DNA from: Agromyces protaetiae
GTDB taxonomy: Bacteria > Actinomycetota > Actinomycetes > Actinomycetales > Microbacteriaceae
Assembly: GCF_004135405.1 (NCBI RefSeq)
Contig: NZ_CP035491.1
Location: 2,542,001-2,606,000, forward strand
Length of the DNA: 64,000 bases
Direction of reading: 5' to 3'
Shown: positions 8,975-23,490 of the stretch, piece by piece
Layout of the letters: each line of letters begins with the position of its first letter
How positions within the stretch are numbered: position 1 is the stretch's first letter
The notes under the pieces: generated by a model
Seen by the model: the letters and a program-made list of their open reading frames with translations, nothing else
What the model was told of the DNA's origin: nothing
Database searches by the model: none
Program-made: the position numbers and the translations under genes

Positions 8975-10185
8975 ACATGGCCCTGCGCGACCAGACCGGT
9001 CCCTACTTCGGCGAGTTCGGCGGGCGCTTCGTGCCCGAGTCGCTTGTCGCAGCCCTCGACGAGCTCGGCGAGGCGTACGACCTCGCGAAGCTCGACCCGG
9101 GCTTCAACGAAGAGCTCGCCGAGCTCGGGCGCAGCTACACCGGGCGTCCCTCGATCATCACCGAAGTGCCCCGGTTCGCCGCGCACGCGGGCGGTGCGCG
9201 AGTCGTCTTGAAGCGCGAAGACCTCAACCACACGGGCTCGCACAAGATCAACAACGTGCTCGGCCAGGCGCTCCTCACGAAGCGCATCGGCAAGCAGCGA
9301 GTCATCGCCGAGACCGGCGCAGGTCAGCACGGGGTCGCGACGGCGACCGCGGCGGCACTCTTCGGTCTCGACTGCACGATCTACATGGGCGAGGTCGACA
9401 CCGAGCGACAGGCGCTCAACGTGGCCCGCATGCGCCTCCTCGGCGCCGAGGTCGTCGCCGTCAAGGCGGGTTCGCGCACCCTCAAAGACGCCATCAACGA
9501 AGCGATGCGCGACTGGGTGACGAACGTCGAGTCGACCAACTACATCTTCGGCACGGTCGCGGGTCCGCACCCGTTCCCCGAGATGGTGCGCGACTTCCAG
9601 AAGATCATCGGCGAAGAGGCGCGACAGCAGGTCCTCGACCTCACGGGTGCGCTGCCGACCGCCGTCGCCGCATGCGTCGGCGGCGGGTCGAACGCGATCG
9701 GCATCTTCCACGCGTTCCTCGACGACGCGGATGTCGCGCTGTACGGCTTCGAGGCCGGCGGAGAGGGCGCCGACACGCCCCGCCACGCCGCGACGATCAC
9801 GAAGGGTCGCCCAGGCGTCCTCCACGGCGCCCGCAGCTTCCTTCTGCAAGACGAAGACGGTCAGACGATCGAGTCGCACTCGATCTCGGCCGGTCTCGAC
9901 TACCCGGGCGTCGGCCCCGAGCACTCGTGGCTCGCGGCGATCGGGCGTGCGCAGTACCGTCCGGTGACGGATGCGGCAGCGATGGACGCTCTGCGTCTCC
10001 TCACCCGCACCGAGGGCATCATTCCCGCAATCGAGTCGTCGCACGCGCTCGCGGGCGCGCTCGAACTCGGTCGCGAACTCGGACCCGACTCGACGATCCT
10101 CGTGAGCCTCTCCGGCCGCGGTGACAAAGACATGGACACGGCCGCCCGCTGGTTCGGCCTGTACGACGGCGAGGAGCAGGCATGA
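8971..10185 (+). CDS. trpB: Tryptophan synthase beta chain
   Basis: A PLP enzyme that condenses indole with serine to give tryptophan; it forms an alpha2-beta2 complex with TrpA encoded next. The 404-residue protein shows [18 protein letters not shown] at the N-terminus, the PLP-lysine motif [11 protein letters not shown] (Lys92), [13 protein letters not shown], and the phosphate-binding [10 protein letters not shown]. It is TrpB1-type by length and motifs. The GTG at 8971 overlaps the trpC stop; ATG 8977 two codons later is an alternative. The 3' end overlaps trpA by ATGA. Confidence 0.97.
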   Translation: MNMALRDQTGPYFGEFGGRFVPESLVAALDELGEAYDLAKLDPGFNEELAELGRSYTGRPSIITEVPRFAAHAGGARVVLKREDLNHTGSHKINNVLGQALLTKRIGKQRVIAETGAGQHGVATATAAALFGLDCTIYMGEVDTERQALNVARMRLLGAEVVAVKAGSRTLKDAINEAMRDWVTNVESTNYIFGTVAGPHPFPEMVRDFQKIIGEEARQQVLDLTGALPTAVAACVGGGSNAIGIFHAFLDDADVALYGFEAGGEGADTPRHAATITKGRPGVLHGARSFLLQDEDGQTIESHSISAGLDYPGVGPEHSWLAAIGRAQYRPVTDAAAMDALRLLTRTEGIIPAIESSHALAGALELGRELGPDSTILVSLSGRGDKDMDTAARWFGLYDGEEQA

Positions 10186-10967
10186 GGACGGTCGGATCCG
10201 TCATCGCGCGGCGCAACGAAGAGGCCGGCGGTGCACTCATCGGCTACCTGCCGGTCGGCTTCCCCGACTTCGACACGAGCGTCGAGGCGGCGGTCGCACT
10301 CGTCGAGAACGGCGTCGACATCATCGAGCTCGGCCTGCCGTACTCCGACCCCGTCATGGACGGCCCCGTCATCCAGGCGGCTACCCAGCAGGCGCTCGCG
10401 AACGGCTTCCGTCTCGCAGACGGCTTCGAGGCGGTTCGGCGCATCACGGCACGAGTGGATGCCCCGGTGCTCGTGATGACCTACTGGAACCCCGTGCTCC
10501 AGTACGGCGTCGACCGCTTCGCCGACGACCTCGTCGCCGCGGGCGGCGCCGGGCTCATCACGCCCGACCTCATTCCCGACGAGGCATCCGATTGGCTCGC
10601 AGCCTCCGAGCGCACCGGACTCGACCGCGTCTTCCTCACGGCGCCGACCTCCACCGACGCGCGCATCCGGCACACCGTCGACGCGAGCCGAGGGTTCGTG
10701 TACGCCGTCTCGACGATGGGCATCACGGGTGCCCGTGCCGACGTCGACGCCGCAGCCCGCACCCTCGTCGGCCGACTGCACGATGCCGAGGCCCCCGCCG
10801 CGTGCGTCGGCGTCGGCATCTCGACGTCCGCGCAGGTGCGCGAAGTGCTCGGCTACGCCGAAGGCGCGATCGTGGGCTCGGCGCTCGTCGACGCGCTCGC
10901 GAAGCGCGGCGTCGAGGGCGTCGCCGAGCTCGCAGCCGAGCTCGCGCGCGGCACGCGCCCCGAGTGA
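10182..10967 (+). CDS. trpA: Tryptophan synthase alpha chain
   Basis: It cleaves indole-3-glycerol phosphate to indole, which is channelled to TrpB. The 261-residue TIM barrel has the two catalytic residues in [19 protein letters not shown] (Glu of IIELG and Asp of YSDPVMDG), [13 protein letters not shown], and the phosphate site GVGISTS. It starts with an ATGA overlap to trpB and ends 57 bases before lgt, so trp genes and lgt may share a transcript. Confidence 0.96.
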   Translation: MRTVGSVIARRNEEAGGALIGYLPVGFPDFDTSVEAAVALVENGVDIIELGLPYSDPVMDGPVIQAATQQALANGFRLADGFEAVRRITARVDAPVLVMTYWNPVLQYGVDRFADDLVAAGGAGLITPDLIPDEASDWLAASERTGLDRVFLTAPTSTDARIRHTVDASRGFVYAVSTMGITGARADVDAAARTLVGRLHDAEAPAACVGVGISTSAQVREVLGYAEGAIVGSALVDALAKRGVEGVAELAAELARGTRPE

Positions 10968-11024
10968 AGTACCCTGACTGAGGCCCTCGTGGCCGACGTT
11001 TCCCGACGAAAGGCATAGGTCGGC

Positions 11025-12014
11025 GTGTCCGCACCCCTCAGCATTCCGAGCCCCGATTACGCGTGGCAGGTGTGGGAGCTCAACCTCTTCGGTCTGCAGC
11101 TCAACATCCACATGTACGCGCTCGCCATCCTGCTCGGCATCATCCTCGCGACGATCATCACGTCGCGACGCCTCACCAAGCGCGGGGCCGAACCCGGCAT
11201 CGTGCTCGACATCGCGCTCTGGGCGGTGCCGCTGGGCATCATCGGGGCACGGTTCTACCACGTCTTCACCCACCCCGCCGACTACTTCGCCGGCCAGGAA
11301 TGGTGGAAGGTCTTCGCGATCTGGGAGGGCGGCAACGCCATCTTCGGTTCGCTCATCGGCGGCGCCGTCGGCGTCTTCATCGGGTGCAAGCTCACAGGCC
11401 TCCGATTCTGGTCGTTCGCCGACGCGCTCGCTCCCGGTCTCCTCGTCGCGCAGGCGGTCGGCCGCATCGGCAACTGGTTCAACCATGAGCTCTTCGGACT
11501 TCCCACCGACCTGCCGTGGGGCCTCGAGATCGAGTCCGACAACCCCGCCTTCCCGCAGGGCCTCGCCGACGGCACGCTCTTCCACCCGACGTTCCTCTAC
11601 GAGCTCATCTGGAACCTGCTGGGGGCCGCGCTCATCGTCTTCGTGCTCGAGCGCCGGTTCAACATGAGGTGGGGCAAGGCGTTCGGCGTGTACCTCATCT
11701 GGTACGGCGCCGGCCGCGCCTTCTTCGAGTCGATCCGCGTCGACCCGAGCGAGATGTTCCTGGGCGTCCGGTCGAACGTGTGGGCCGCGTGGGCGGCGGT
11801 CGTCATCGGTATCGTCATCATCCTCGTTCAGAGCCGTCGCCACCCCGGGCTCGAGCCCAGCGTCTACGTACCGGGCCGAGAATGGCAGGGTTCCGACGCT
11901 GAGGTAGACTCTGACGATACCGAGTCCGATTCAGACTCTCTCGACGCAGCCGTCGAGGGCGAGAACGACCCCGGCGATGCGGCGGCCACAAGCCCCGGCC
12001 GGTCAGCTTCCTAG
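11025..12014 (+). CDS. lgt: Prolipoprotein diacylglyceryl transferase
   Basis: A plasma-membrane enzyme that transfers diacylglycerol from phosphatidylglycerol to the lipobox cysteine of preprolipoproteins. The 329-residue protein has seven or so hydrophobic segments, the GARFYHVFTHP motif, and the Lgt signature GRIGNWFNHELFG. The C-terminal 45 residues form a very acidic Asp/Ser/Glu-rich tail, absent from E. coli Lgt but common in actinobacteria. The GTG start is preceded by GAAAGG. Placement right after trpA is a recurrent arrangement in this family of organisms. Confidence 0.95.
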   Translation: MSAPLSIPSPDYAWQVWELNLFGLQLNIHMYALAILLGIILATIITSRRLTKRGAEPGIVLDIALWAVPLGIIGARFYHVFTHPADYFAGQEWWKVFAIWEGGNAIFGSLIGGAVGVFIGCKLTGLRFWSFADALAPGLLVAQAVGRIGNWFNHELFGLPTDLPWGLEIESDNPAFPQGLADGTLFHPTFLYELIWNLLGAALIVFVLERRFNMRWGKAFGVYLIWYGAGRAFFESIRVDPSEMFLGVRSNVWAAWAAVVIGIVIILVQSRRHPGLEPSVYVPGREWQGSDAEVDSDDTESDSDSLDAAVEGENDPGDAAATSPGRSAS

Positions 12015-12033
12015 CGAACACTCCGTTCTCCGA

Positions 12034-12071
12034 CGCGGCGCCGCACCTAGCGCCGCGACTTCCCCTTTTCG
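12034..12071 (+). terminator. Probable terminator after lgt
   Basis: A GC hairpin with arms CGCGGCG (12034-12040) and CGCCGCG (12051-12057) around a 10-base loop is followed by ACTTCCCCTTTTC, a pyrimidine run with four T. It lies 20 bases after lgt and would end the his/trp/lgt unit before gltB. Confidence 0.55.
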
Positions 12072-12122
12072 ATGGGCCAATGTCGTCCCTCGCTCCCACC
12101 CAAGTTGATGAGGACGGTACAC

Positions 12123-16692
<4,570 letters not shown>

Positions 16693-16700
<8 letters not shown>

Positions 16701-16768
16701 GACATCCGTCGTGCGTCGCCTCGACGCGAACACCCGTATCAACTGCATGGAGTACTCGGAGGTGACGG

Positions 16769-16776
<8 letters not shown>
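16693..16776 (+). other. 27-codon mini-ORF bridging gltB and gltD
   Basis: A GTG-initiated frame of 27 codons begins inside the gltB stop (GTGGCTGA) and ends inside the gltD start with the same eight bases GTGGCTGA. Its first codons (V-A-E) resemble the GltD start (V-A-D), and its last five residues (EVTGG) equal the GltB C-terminus. An 18-base segment at 16683-16700 recurs with one mismatch at 16759-16776. The simplest reading is a partial tandem duplication of the gene junction. Whether it is translated is unknown, but it has a GAGG 6 bases before its GTG and would carry ribosomes from gltB to gltD. Confidence 0.4.
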
Positions 16777-18226
<1,450 letters not shown>

Positions 18227-18291
18227 CCATCGCGCCACCCGGCGCCACCGACCCGCGTCTCGGCGCGGAACACCTGGGAGTACACACCGAT

Positions 18292-19707
18292 ATGAGACGA
18301 GCGAAGATCGTCGCGACCCTCGGGCCTGCGACGTCGAGCTATGAACAGATCCGCGCCGTCATCGACGCGGGCGTCGACGTCACCCGCATGAACCTCAGCC
18401 ACGGCAGCTACGAGGTCCACGAGGGCGTCTACCAGAACGTCCGCAAAGCCGCCAACGACTCGGGCCGTGCGATCGCCGTGCTCGTCGACCTGCAGGGGCC
18501 GAAGATCCGCCTCGGCAAGTTCGAGAACGGACCGCACGAGCTCGCCGTCGGCGATGTCTTCAAGATCACGACCGAAGACATCCTCGGCACGAAGGAGCTC
18601 GTCGGCACGACCTTCAAGGGCCTGCCCCAAGACGTCGCCCCTGGCGACTTCCTGCTCATCGACGACGGCAAGGTCCGCGTCGAGGTGATCGAGACCGACG
18701 GCACGGTCGTCACGACGCGCGTCGTCGTCGCGGGCCCGGTGTCCGACAACAAGGGCATCAACCTCCCGGGTGTCGCGGTCAACGTGCCCGCGCTCTCCGA
18801 GAAGGACGAGGCAGACCTCCGTTGGGGCCTCGAACTCGGTGCCGACCTCATCGCGCTCTCGTTCGTGCGCAACGCCGCCGACATCGTGCGGGTCCACGAG
18901 ATCATGGACGAAGTGGGTCGCCGCGTTCCGGTCATCGCGAAGATCGAGAAGCCCCAGGCCGTCGACCACCTCGAAGAGATCATCGAGGCGTTCGACGCCA
19001 TCATGGTCGCGCGCGGCGACCTCGGCGTCGAACTCCCGCTCGAGGCCGTTCCGATCGTGCAGAAGCAGGCGATCGAGATCGCCCGTCGTCTCGCGAAGCC
19101 GGTCATCGTCGCGACGCAGATGCTCGAGTCGATGACGCACAGCCCGGTTCCGACTCGCGCCGAGACGTCGGATGTCGCGAACGCCATCCTCGACGGCGCC
19201 GACGCGGTCATGCTCTCGGGCGAGACGAGCGTGGGCGAGTACCCCGTCATCACGGTGCAGACCATGGCGCGCATCGTCGAGTCGACCGAGCTCCACGGAC
19301 TCGAGCGGGTGCCGAAGCTCGGCACGAAGCCGCGCACCCAGTCGGGCGCGATCACGGCAGCCGGTGTCGACATCGCCGACTTCGTGGGCGCGAAGTACCT
19401 GTGCGTCTTCACCGAGTCCGGGGAGTCGGTCCGCCGCATGGCGCGTCTGCGTTCGCCGATCCCGATCCTCGCGTTCACGCCCGACCAGGCCATCCGTCGG
19501 CGCATGTCGCTCTTCTGGGGCGTCGAGTCGTTCGTCGTCGACCGCGTCACGCACACCGACCAGATGGTCGGCCAGGTCGACGACGTGCTCGCGAAGTCGG
19601 GCCGTGCGGTCGAGGGCGAGACGGTCGTCATCATCTCGGGTTCCCCTCCCGGGATCCCCGGCACCACGAACGACGTGCGCGTGCACAAGGTCGGCGAGGT
19701 GCTCTAA
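18292..19707 (+). CDS. pyk: Pyruvate kinase
   Basis: It makes pyruvate and ATP from phosphoenolpyruvate and ADP. The 471-residue protein has the expected order of A, B and C domains, with RRAKIVATLGPATSS and NLSHGSYE at the N-terminus, the active-site segment VIAKIEKPQAVDHL, the metal-binding MVARGDLGVELP, and KPVIVATQMLESM. A GGGAG lies 11 bases before the ATG. A strong hairpin follows the stop. The order pyk, pdtaR, polA, rpsA, coaE, uvrB, uvrA matches that of Mycobacterium tuberculosis. Confidence 0.97.
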   Translation: MRRAKIVATLGPATSSYEQIRAVIDAGVDVTRMNLSHGSYEVHEGVYQNVRKAANDSGRAIAVLVDLQGPKIRLGKFENGPHELAVGDVFKITTEDILGTKELVGTTFKGLPQDVAPGDFLLIDDGKVRVEVIETDGTVVTTRVVVAGPVSDNKGINLPGVAVNVPALSEKDEADLRWGLELGADLIALSFVRNAADIVRVHEIMDEVGRRVPVIAKIEKPQAVDHLEEIIEAFDAIMVARGDLGVELPLEAVPIVQKQAIEIARRLAKPVIVATQMLESMTHSPVPTRAETSDVANAILDGADAVMLSGETSVGEYPVITVQTMARIVESTELHGLERVPKLGTKPRTQSGAITAAGVDIADFVGAKYLCVFTESGESVRRMARLRSPIPILAFTPDQAIRRRMSLFWGVESFVVDRVTHTDQMVGQVDDVLAKSGRAVEGETVVIISGSPPGIPGTTNDVRVHKVGEVL

Positions 19708-19718
19708 GCGGTTCCGAG

Positions 19719-19752
19719 GAACGGCCGGTGCGGATGTCTCGCACCGGCCGTT
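19719..19752 (+). terminator. Terminator after pyk
   Basis: A 13-base-pair perfect stem (arms 19720-19732 and 19740-19752, core AACGGCCGGTGC) with a 7-base loop, 12 bases after the pyk stop. No T tract follows, as is common in high-GC actinobacteria. Confidence 0.65.
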
Positions 19753-19857
19753 CGTCGTTCGTGCGCGTCGTTTCCCGACGTCGGGTGGACGCGTGGGCGT
19801 CGACCGCTCGAGGCATCCGCCGTCTGACACGAGGGACGCTTGTTCCGAGGCCCGCTG

Positions 19858-19938
19858 TGCCGGTGGTGGGACTCGAACCCACACGCCTTTCGGCAAAGCA
19901 TTTTGAGTGCTCCGCGTCTGCCATTCCGCCACACCGGC
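19858..19938 (-). tRNA. tRNA-Leu (anticodon CAA)
   Basis: On the minus strand, a full cloverleaf of 81 bases folds: acceptor GCCGGTG pairs with CACCGGC, the T arm is GTGGG-TTCGAGT-CCCAC, and the anticodon stem GAGCA/TGCTT encloses the loop CTCAAAA, anticodon CAA reading UUG. A long variable arm (about GCCGAAAGGCG) and discriminator A are class II and leucine features. CCA is not encoded. A TATTCT box on the minus strand lies 15 bases upstream. It is the only RNA gene I recognise in the window. Confidence 0.93.
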
Positions 19939-19952
19939 AACGGGCCTCGGCC

Positions 19953-19958
19953 AGAATA
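19953..19958 (-). promoter_or_regulatory. Candidate -10 element of the tRNA-Leu gene
   Basis: Minus-strand TATTCT, 14 bases before the tRNA 5' end. It lies only three bases from the divergent pdtaR -10 box (19962-19967), so the two promoters must share the same DNA face or compete. Confidence 0.45.
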
Positions 19959-19961
19959 CCG

Positions 19962-19967
19962 TAGGCT
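19962..19967 (+). promoter_or_regulatory. -10 element of pdtaR, leaderless type
   Basis: TAGGCT ends 7 bases before the GTG start codon of pdtaR; no Shine-Dalgarno sequence is present. Confidence 0.6.
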
Positions 19968-19974
19968 TTCAGCC

Positions 19975-20580
19975 GTGACTGACAGTGAACCCACCCAGTC
20001 GGCTCCTCGCCGCGTCGTCGTCGCGGAAGACGAGTCGCTGATCCGTCTCGACATCGTCGAGATCCTTCGCGACAACGGTTTCGAGGTCGTCGGCGAGGCC
20101 GGCGATGGCGAGACGGCCGTTGCGCTCGCGACCGAGCTGCGCCCCGACCTCGTCATCATGGACGTCAAGATGCCCCAGCTCGACGGCATCTCGGCTGCCG
20201 AGCGCCTCTCGAAGGGGCACATCGCGCCGGTCGTGCTGCTCACGGCGTTCAGCCAGAAAGAACTGGTCGAGCGCGCGAGCGAGGCGGGCGCGCTGGCCTA
20301 CGTGGTGAAGCCGTTCACGCCCAACGACCTGCTGCCCGCGATCGAGATCGCCCTCGCGCGCTACGCGCAGATCATCGCACTCGAGGCCGAGGTCGGCGAT
20401 CTCGTCGAGCGGTTCGAGACCCGCAAGCTCGTCGACCGGGCCAAGGGCCTGCTCAACGAGAAGATGGGCCTCACCGAGCCCGAGGCGTTCCGCTGGATCC
20501 AGAAGGCGTCGATGGATCGTCGTCTCACGATGAAAGACGTGTCGCAGGCGATCATCGAGCAGCTCGCGCCCAAGAAGTAG
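19975..20580 (+). CDS. pdtaR: ANTAR-domain response regulator (PdtaR type)
   Basis: The 201-residue protein has an N-terminal receiver domain with acidic pocket AEDE, phospho-acceptor Asp in VIMDVKMPQLDG, and the conserved Lys of VVKPF. A linker helix and a C-terminal ANTAR RNA-binding domain follow (about residues 140-197, VDRAKGLLNEKMGLTEPEAF). ANTAR regulators bind paired hairpins in nascent transcripts and prevent termination. Sequence type and position between pyk and polA match M. tuberculosis Rv1626 (PdtaR). Its histidine kinase partner is not in the window. The start follows the -10 box at leaderless spacing. Confidence 0.9.
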   Translation: MTDSEPTQSAPRRVVVAEDESLIRLDIVEILRDNGFEVVGEAGDGETAVALATELRPDLVIMDVKMPQLDGISAAERLSKGHIAPVVLLTAFSQKELVERASEAGALAYVVKPFTPNDLLPAIEIALARYAQIIALEAEVGDLVERFETRKLVDRAKGLLNEKMGLTEPEAFRWIQKASMDRRLTMKDVSQAIIEQLAPKK

Positions 20581-20598
20581 GCACGCTCCGAAGCATCC

Positions 20599-20634
20599 GG
20601 ATGCCGCGGCGGGAACGTTCCCGACGCGGCATCC
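20599..20634 (+). terminator. Terminator after pdtaR
   Basis: Arms GGATGCCGCG (20599-20608) and CGCGGCATCC (20625-20634) form a perfect 10-base-pair stem; the loop contains a second palindrome, GGGAACGTTCCC. It lies 18 bases after the pdtaR stop. Confidence 0.6.
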
Positions 20635-20721
20635 GTCGTCTTCCCCGGATGTCGCGACCGTGCGCGGTTCGCACGCTTCCTCGGACCTCGGGGGAGCGCG
20701 GAGCATGTCGGCCGTCGCTTG

Positions 20722-20727
20722 TAGGCT
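20722..20727 (+). promoter_or_regulatory. -10 element of polA, leaderless type
   Basis: TAGGCT ends 6 bases before the GTG of polA. No ribosome binding site is present at the usual distance. Confidence 0.6.
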
Positions 20728-20733
20728 GTCCAG

Positions 20734-23424
20734 GTGTCGGACCCCCAGAAGCCCACCCTCCTCGTCGTCGACGGCCACTCGCTCGCGTTCCGCGCGTTCT
20801 ACGCGCTCCCGGTCGACAGTTTCCAGACCCGTGACGGGCAGCACACGAATGCCATCCACGGCTTCTTGTCGATGCTGCTCCTGCTGCTGCAGAACGAGAA
20901 GCCCACCCACCTCGCGGTCGCATTCGACAAGTCGCGCCAGTCGTTCCGCACGCGCGAGTACGAGGAATACAAGGGCAACCGCGGCGAGACGCCGGTCGAG
21001 TTCAAGGGGCAGGTGCCGATTCTGCAAGAGGCCTTGCAGGCGATGGGCATCACTGTGCTCGAGAAAGACGATTTCGAGGCCGACGACATCCTCGCCACCC
21101 TCGCGACGCGCGGCGAAGCCGCGGGGTACCGCGTGCTGGTCGTCTCGGGCGACCGCGACACGATCCAACTCGTCAACGACGACATCACGCTCCTCTACCC
21201 GAACACGCAGGGCGTGTCGCAGCTGAAGCGCTACGACCCGGCGGCGGTCGTCGAGCGGTACGGCGTGCGGCCCGAGCAGTACCCCGAGATCGCAGCCCTC
21301 GTCGGCGAGACGAGCGACAATCTGCCTGGCATCACGAAGGTCGGCGAGAAGACGGCCGTCAAGTGGCTCGGGCTCTACGGGTCGCTCGAGGGCATCCTCG
21401 AGCACATCGACGAGATCAAGGGCGTCGTCGGCGACAACCTCCGCCGGGAGCGCGAGAACGCCGTCCGCAACCGCAAGCTGAACCGGCTCGTGCGCGATGT
21501 CGAACTCCCGGTCGAACTCGACGAACTCGAGGCGAAGCCCATCGACCTCGACGCCGTGACGCCGATCTTCACGCGGCTCGAGTTCCGCACGCTGCTCGAG
21601 CGAGTGACGAAACTCGTGAACGGCAACGGCAACGGCGGTGCGGCAGGCAAGCCTGCTGCGAGCGTGGCCGCAGTGCCGGCCGAAGACGCGCCCAAGGCGC
21701 CGACGTCCGCGCGCATCGCCGGCACAGACCTCGCGATCTGGCTCGACGCCGCAGTCGTCGCCGAACCCGCGGGTCTCGGCCTGCAGTTCGAATTGCTCGA
21801 CGGGAAGGTCGTCGGCGCGGGCGTCGCGACCAAGTCCGAGAGCGTCGAACTCGCACTCGTGCCCGGTGCGCCCGAGTTCGAGGCGTTCGAGGCGTGGCTC
21901 GCGAGCGACGCGCCGAAGGTCCTCACCGACGCCAAGCCGCAACTCAAGGCCGCGGCCCGATCGGGGCTCACGGTGGCGAACGTCGTCGTCGATCCGCTCG
22001 TGGCCGGATGGCTCATCCGTCCGAACCTGCAAGAGAAGTCGCTCGTCGACCTCGTCGACCGCTATCTCGGCGAGACGGTTCCGCAGGGCGACCCGTCGCA
22101 GCTCGTCGCGCTCGAAGACGAGTCGGCGAGTACCGCAGACCTCGCGTGGTACTCGCTCAGGCTCGCTCCCGTCGTGCTCGCCGCGATGAGCGAGGGCACG
22201 CGTCGCGTACTCGCCGAGATCGAGATGCCGCTCGTGCCGGTGCTCGCGGCGATGGAGCTCCGCGGCGTCGCGGTCGACCACGACCGGCTCGCCGGCCTCT
22301 CGTCCGAGCTCGGCGGCCGTGCGGCCGACCTCGCCGAATCCGCGTTCGTCGAAATCGGGCGTGAGGTCAACCTCGGTTCGCCCAAGCAGTTGCAAGAGGT
22401 GCTCTTCGACCAGCTCGGCATGCCGAAGACGCGCTCGACGAAGACGGGCTATTCGACCGACGCGAACGCCCTCGCCGATCTGCAGGAGTCGAATCCGCAC
22501 CCCTTCCTCGGGCTCCTGCTCGAGCACCGCGACGCGACGAAGCTCCGCCAGATCGTCGACTCGCTCGACAAGGCGATCGGCTCCGACGGCCGCATCCACA
22601 CGACGTACGGGCAGGTGGGCGCTGCGACGGGCCGCATGTCGAGCAACGATCCGAACCTGCAGAACATCCCGATCCGTACCGAAGACGGCCGTCGCATCCG
22701 CGAGGCGTTCCGCCACGGCGCCGAGTACACCGAACTCCTCACGGCCGACTACTCGCAGATCGAGATGCGCATCATGGCGCACCTCTCCGAAGACCCGGGT
22801 CTCATCGAGGCGTTCAACGCCGGAGAAGACCTGCACCGGTTCGTCGGCGCGCGGGTCTTCGGCGTCGATGAGGCGGATGTCTCGCCGCTCATGCGCACGA
22901 AGGTCAAGGCGATGTCGTACGGCCTCGCCTACGGACTCAGCGCGTTCGGTCTCTCGAAGCAGCTCCGAATCGACCGGGCCGAGGCGACGCAGCTCATGAA
23001 GGACTACTTCGAGCGCTTCGGCGCGGTGCGCGTGTACCTTCGGAGCGTCGTCGAGCAAGCGAAGATCGACGGGTACACCGAGACGATCTTCGGTCGACGC
23101 CGCCCGTTCCCCGATCTCAACAGCCCGAACCGCGTGCTTCGCGAGAACGCCGAGCGCGCCGCCCTCAACTCGCCCATCCAAGGATCGGCGGCCGACCTCA
23201 TCAAGCTCGCGATGACCTCGACCGAGCGGGCGATCGCCGAGGCCGGGCTGCGTTCGCGCATGCTCATGCAGGTGCACGACGAACTCGTCTTCGAGGTCGC
23301 CGAAGGCGAGGCCGACGAGCTCGAGGCGATCGTGCGCGACAAGATGTCGCACGCCGTCGACCTGCTCGTGCCGCTCGATGTCCAGGTCGGGCGTGGCGCG
23401 AGTTGGGACGACGCGGCGCACTGA
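20734..23424 (+). CDS. polA: DNA polymerase I
   Basis: It removes RNA primers and fills gaps in replication and excision repair. The 896-residue protein has a 5'-3' exonuclease domain (residues 1-290, LVVDGHSLAFRAFYAL, VVSGDRDTIQLV, IAALVGETSDNLPGI). A Gly/Asn/Ala-rich linker follows, then a 3'-5' exonuclease-like domain in which I cannot find the Asp-Glu-Asp-Asp catalytic residues. The polymerase domain shows motif A (DYSQIEMRIMAHLSED), motif B (RTKVKAMSYGLAYG) and motif C (MQVHDELVFE). Loss of proofreading is known in mycobacterial PolA. uvrA, uvrB and uvrC, which create the gaps it fills, lie 5-12 kb downstream. Confidence 0.97.
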   Translation: MSDPQKPTLLVVDGHSLAFRAFYALPVDSFQTRDGQHTNAIHGFLSMLLLLLQNEKPTHLAVAFDKSRQSFRTREYEEYKGNRGETPVEFKGQVPILQEALQAMGITVLEKDDFEADDILATLATRGEAAGYRVLVVSGDRDTIQLVNDDITLLYPNTQGVSQLKRYDPAAVVERYGVRPEQYPEIAALVGETSDNLPGITKVGEKTAVKWLGLYGSLEGILEHIDEIKGVVGDNLRRERENAVRNRKLNRLVRDVELPVELDELEAKPIDLDAVTPIFTRLEFRTLLERVTKLVNGNGNGGAAGKPAASVAAVPAEDAPKAPTSARIAGTDLAIWLDAAVVAEPAGLGLQFELLDGKVVGAGVATKSESVELALVPGAPEFEAFEAWLASDAPKVLTDAKPQLKAAARSGLTVANVVVDPLVAGWLIRPNLQEKSLVDLVDRYLGETVPQGDPSQLVALEDESASTADLAWYSLRLAPVVLAAMSEGTRRVLAEIEMPLVPVLAAMELRGVAVDHDRLAGLSSELGGRAADLAESAFVEIGREVNLGSPKQLQEVLFDQLGMPKTRSTKTGYSTDANALADLQESNPHPFLGLLLEHRDATKLRQIVDSLDKAIGSDGRIHTTYGQVGAATGRMSSNDPNLQNIPIRTEDGRRIREAFRHGAEYTELLTADYSQIEMRIMAHLSEDPGLIEAFNAGEDLHRFVGARVFGVDEADVSPLMRTKVKAMSYGLAYGLSAFGLSKQLRIDRAEATQLMKDYFERFGAVRVYLRSVVEQAKIDGYTETIFGRRRPFPDLNSPNRVLRENAERAALNSPIQGSAADLIKLAMTSTERAIAEAGLRSRMLMQVHDELVFEVAEGEADELEAIVRDKMSHAVDLLVPLDVQVGRGASWDDAAH

Positions 23425-23454
23425 GCGTCGGCGCTGTTCGGGCTGCCTCCGCCG

Positions 23455-23483
23455 TTCGGACTGTGGGCGGTGCTCGGTAGGCT
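23455..23483 (+). promoter_or_regulatory. Promoter of the DUF885 gene, leaderless type
   Basis: TTCGGA (23455-23460), 17 bases, then TAGGCT (23478-23483), which ends 7 bases before the ATG. Confidence 0.55.
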
Positions 23484-23490
23484 CGAGGGC

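Noticed and set aside
19858..19938. tRNA-Leu gene as an integration site
   Set aside because: No integrase, direct repeat of the tRNA 3' end, or foreign-looking genes are nearby.
20611..20622. GGGAACGTTCCC as an SOS box for polA
   Set aside because: It lacks the four-base spacer of CGAAC-N4-GTTCG and sits in the loop of the pdtaR terminator.
19969..23421. 1150-codon open frame antisense to polA and pdtaR
   Set aside because: Same cause: long antisense frames are expected in about 70 % GC DNA. It crosses two real genes and a terminator.
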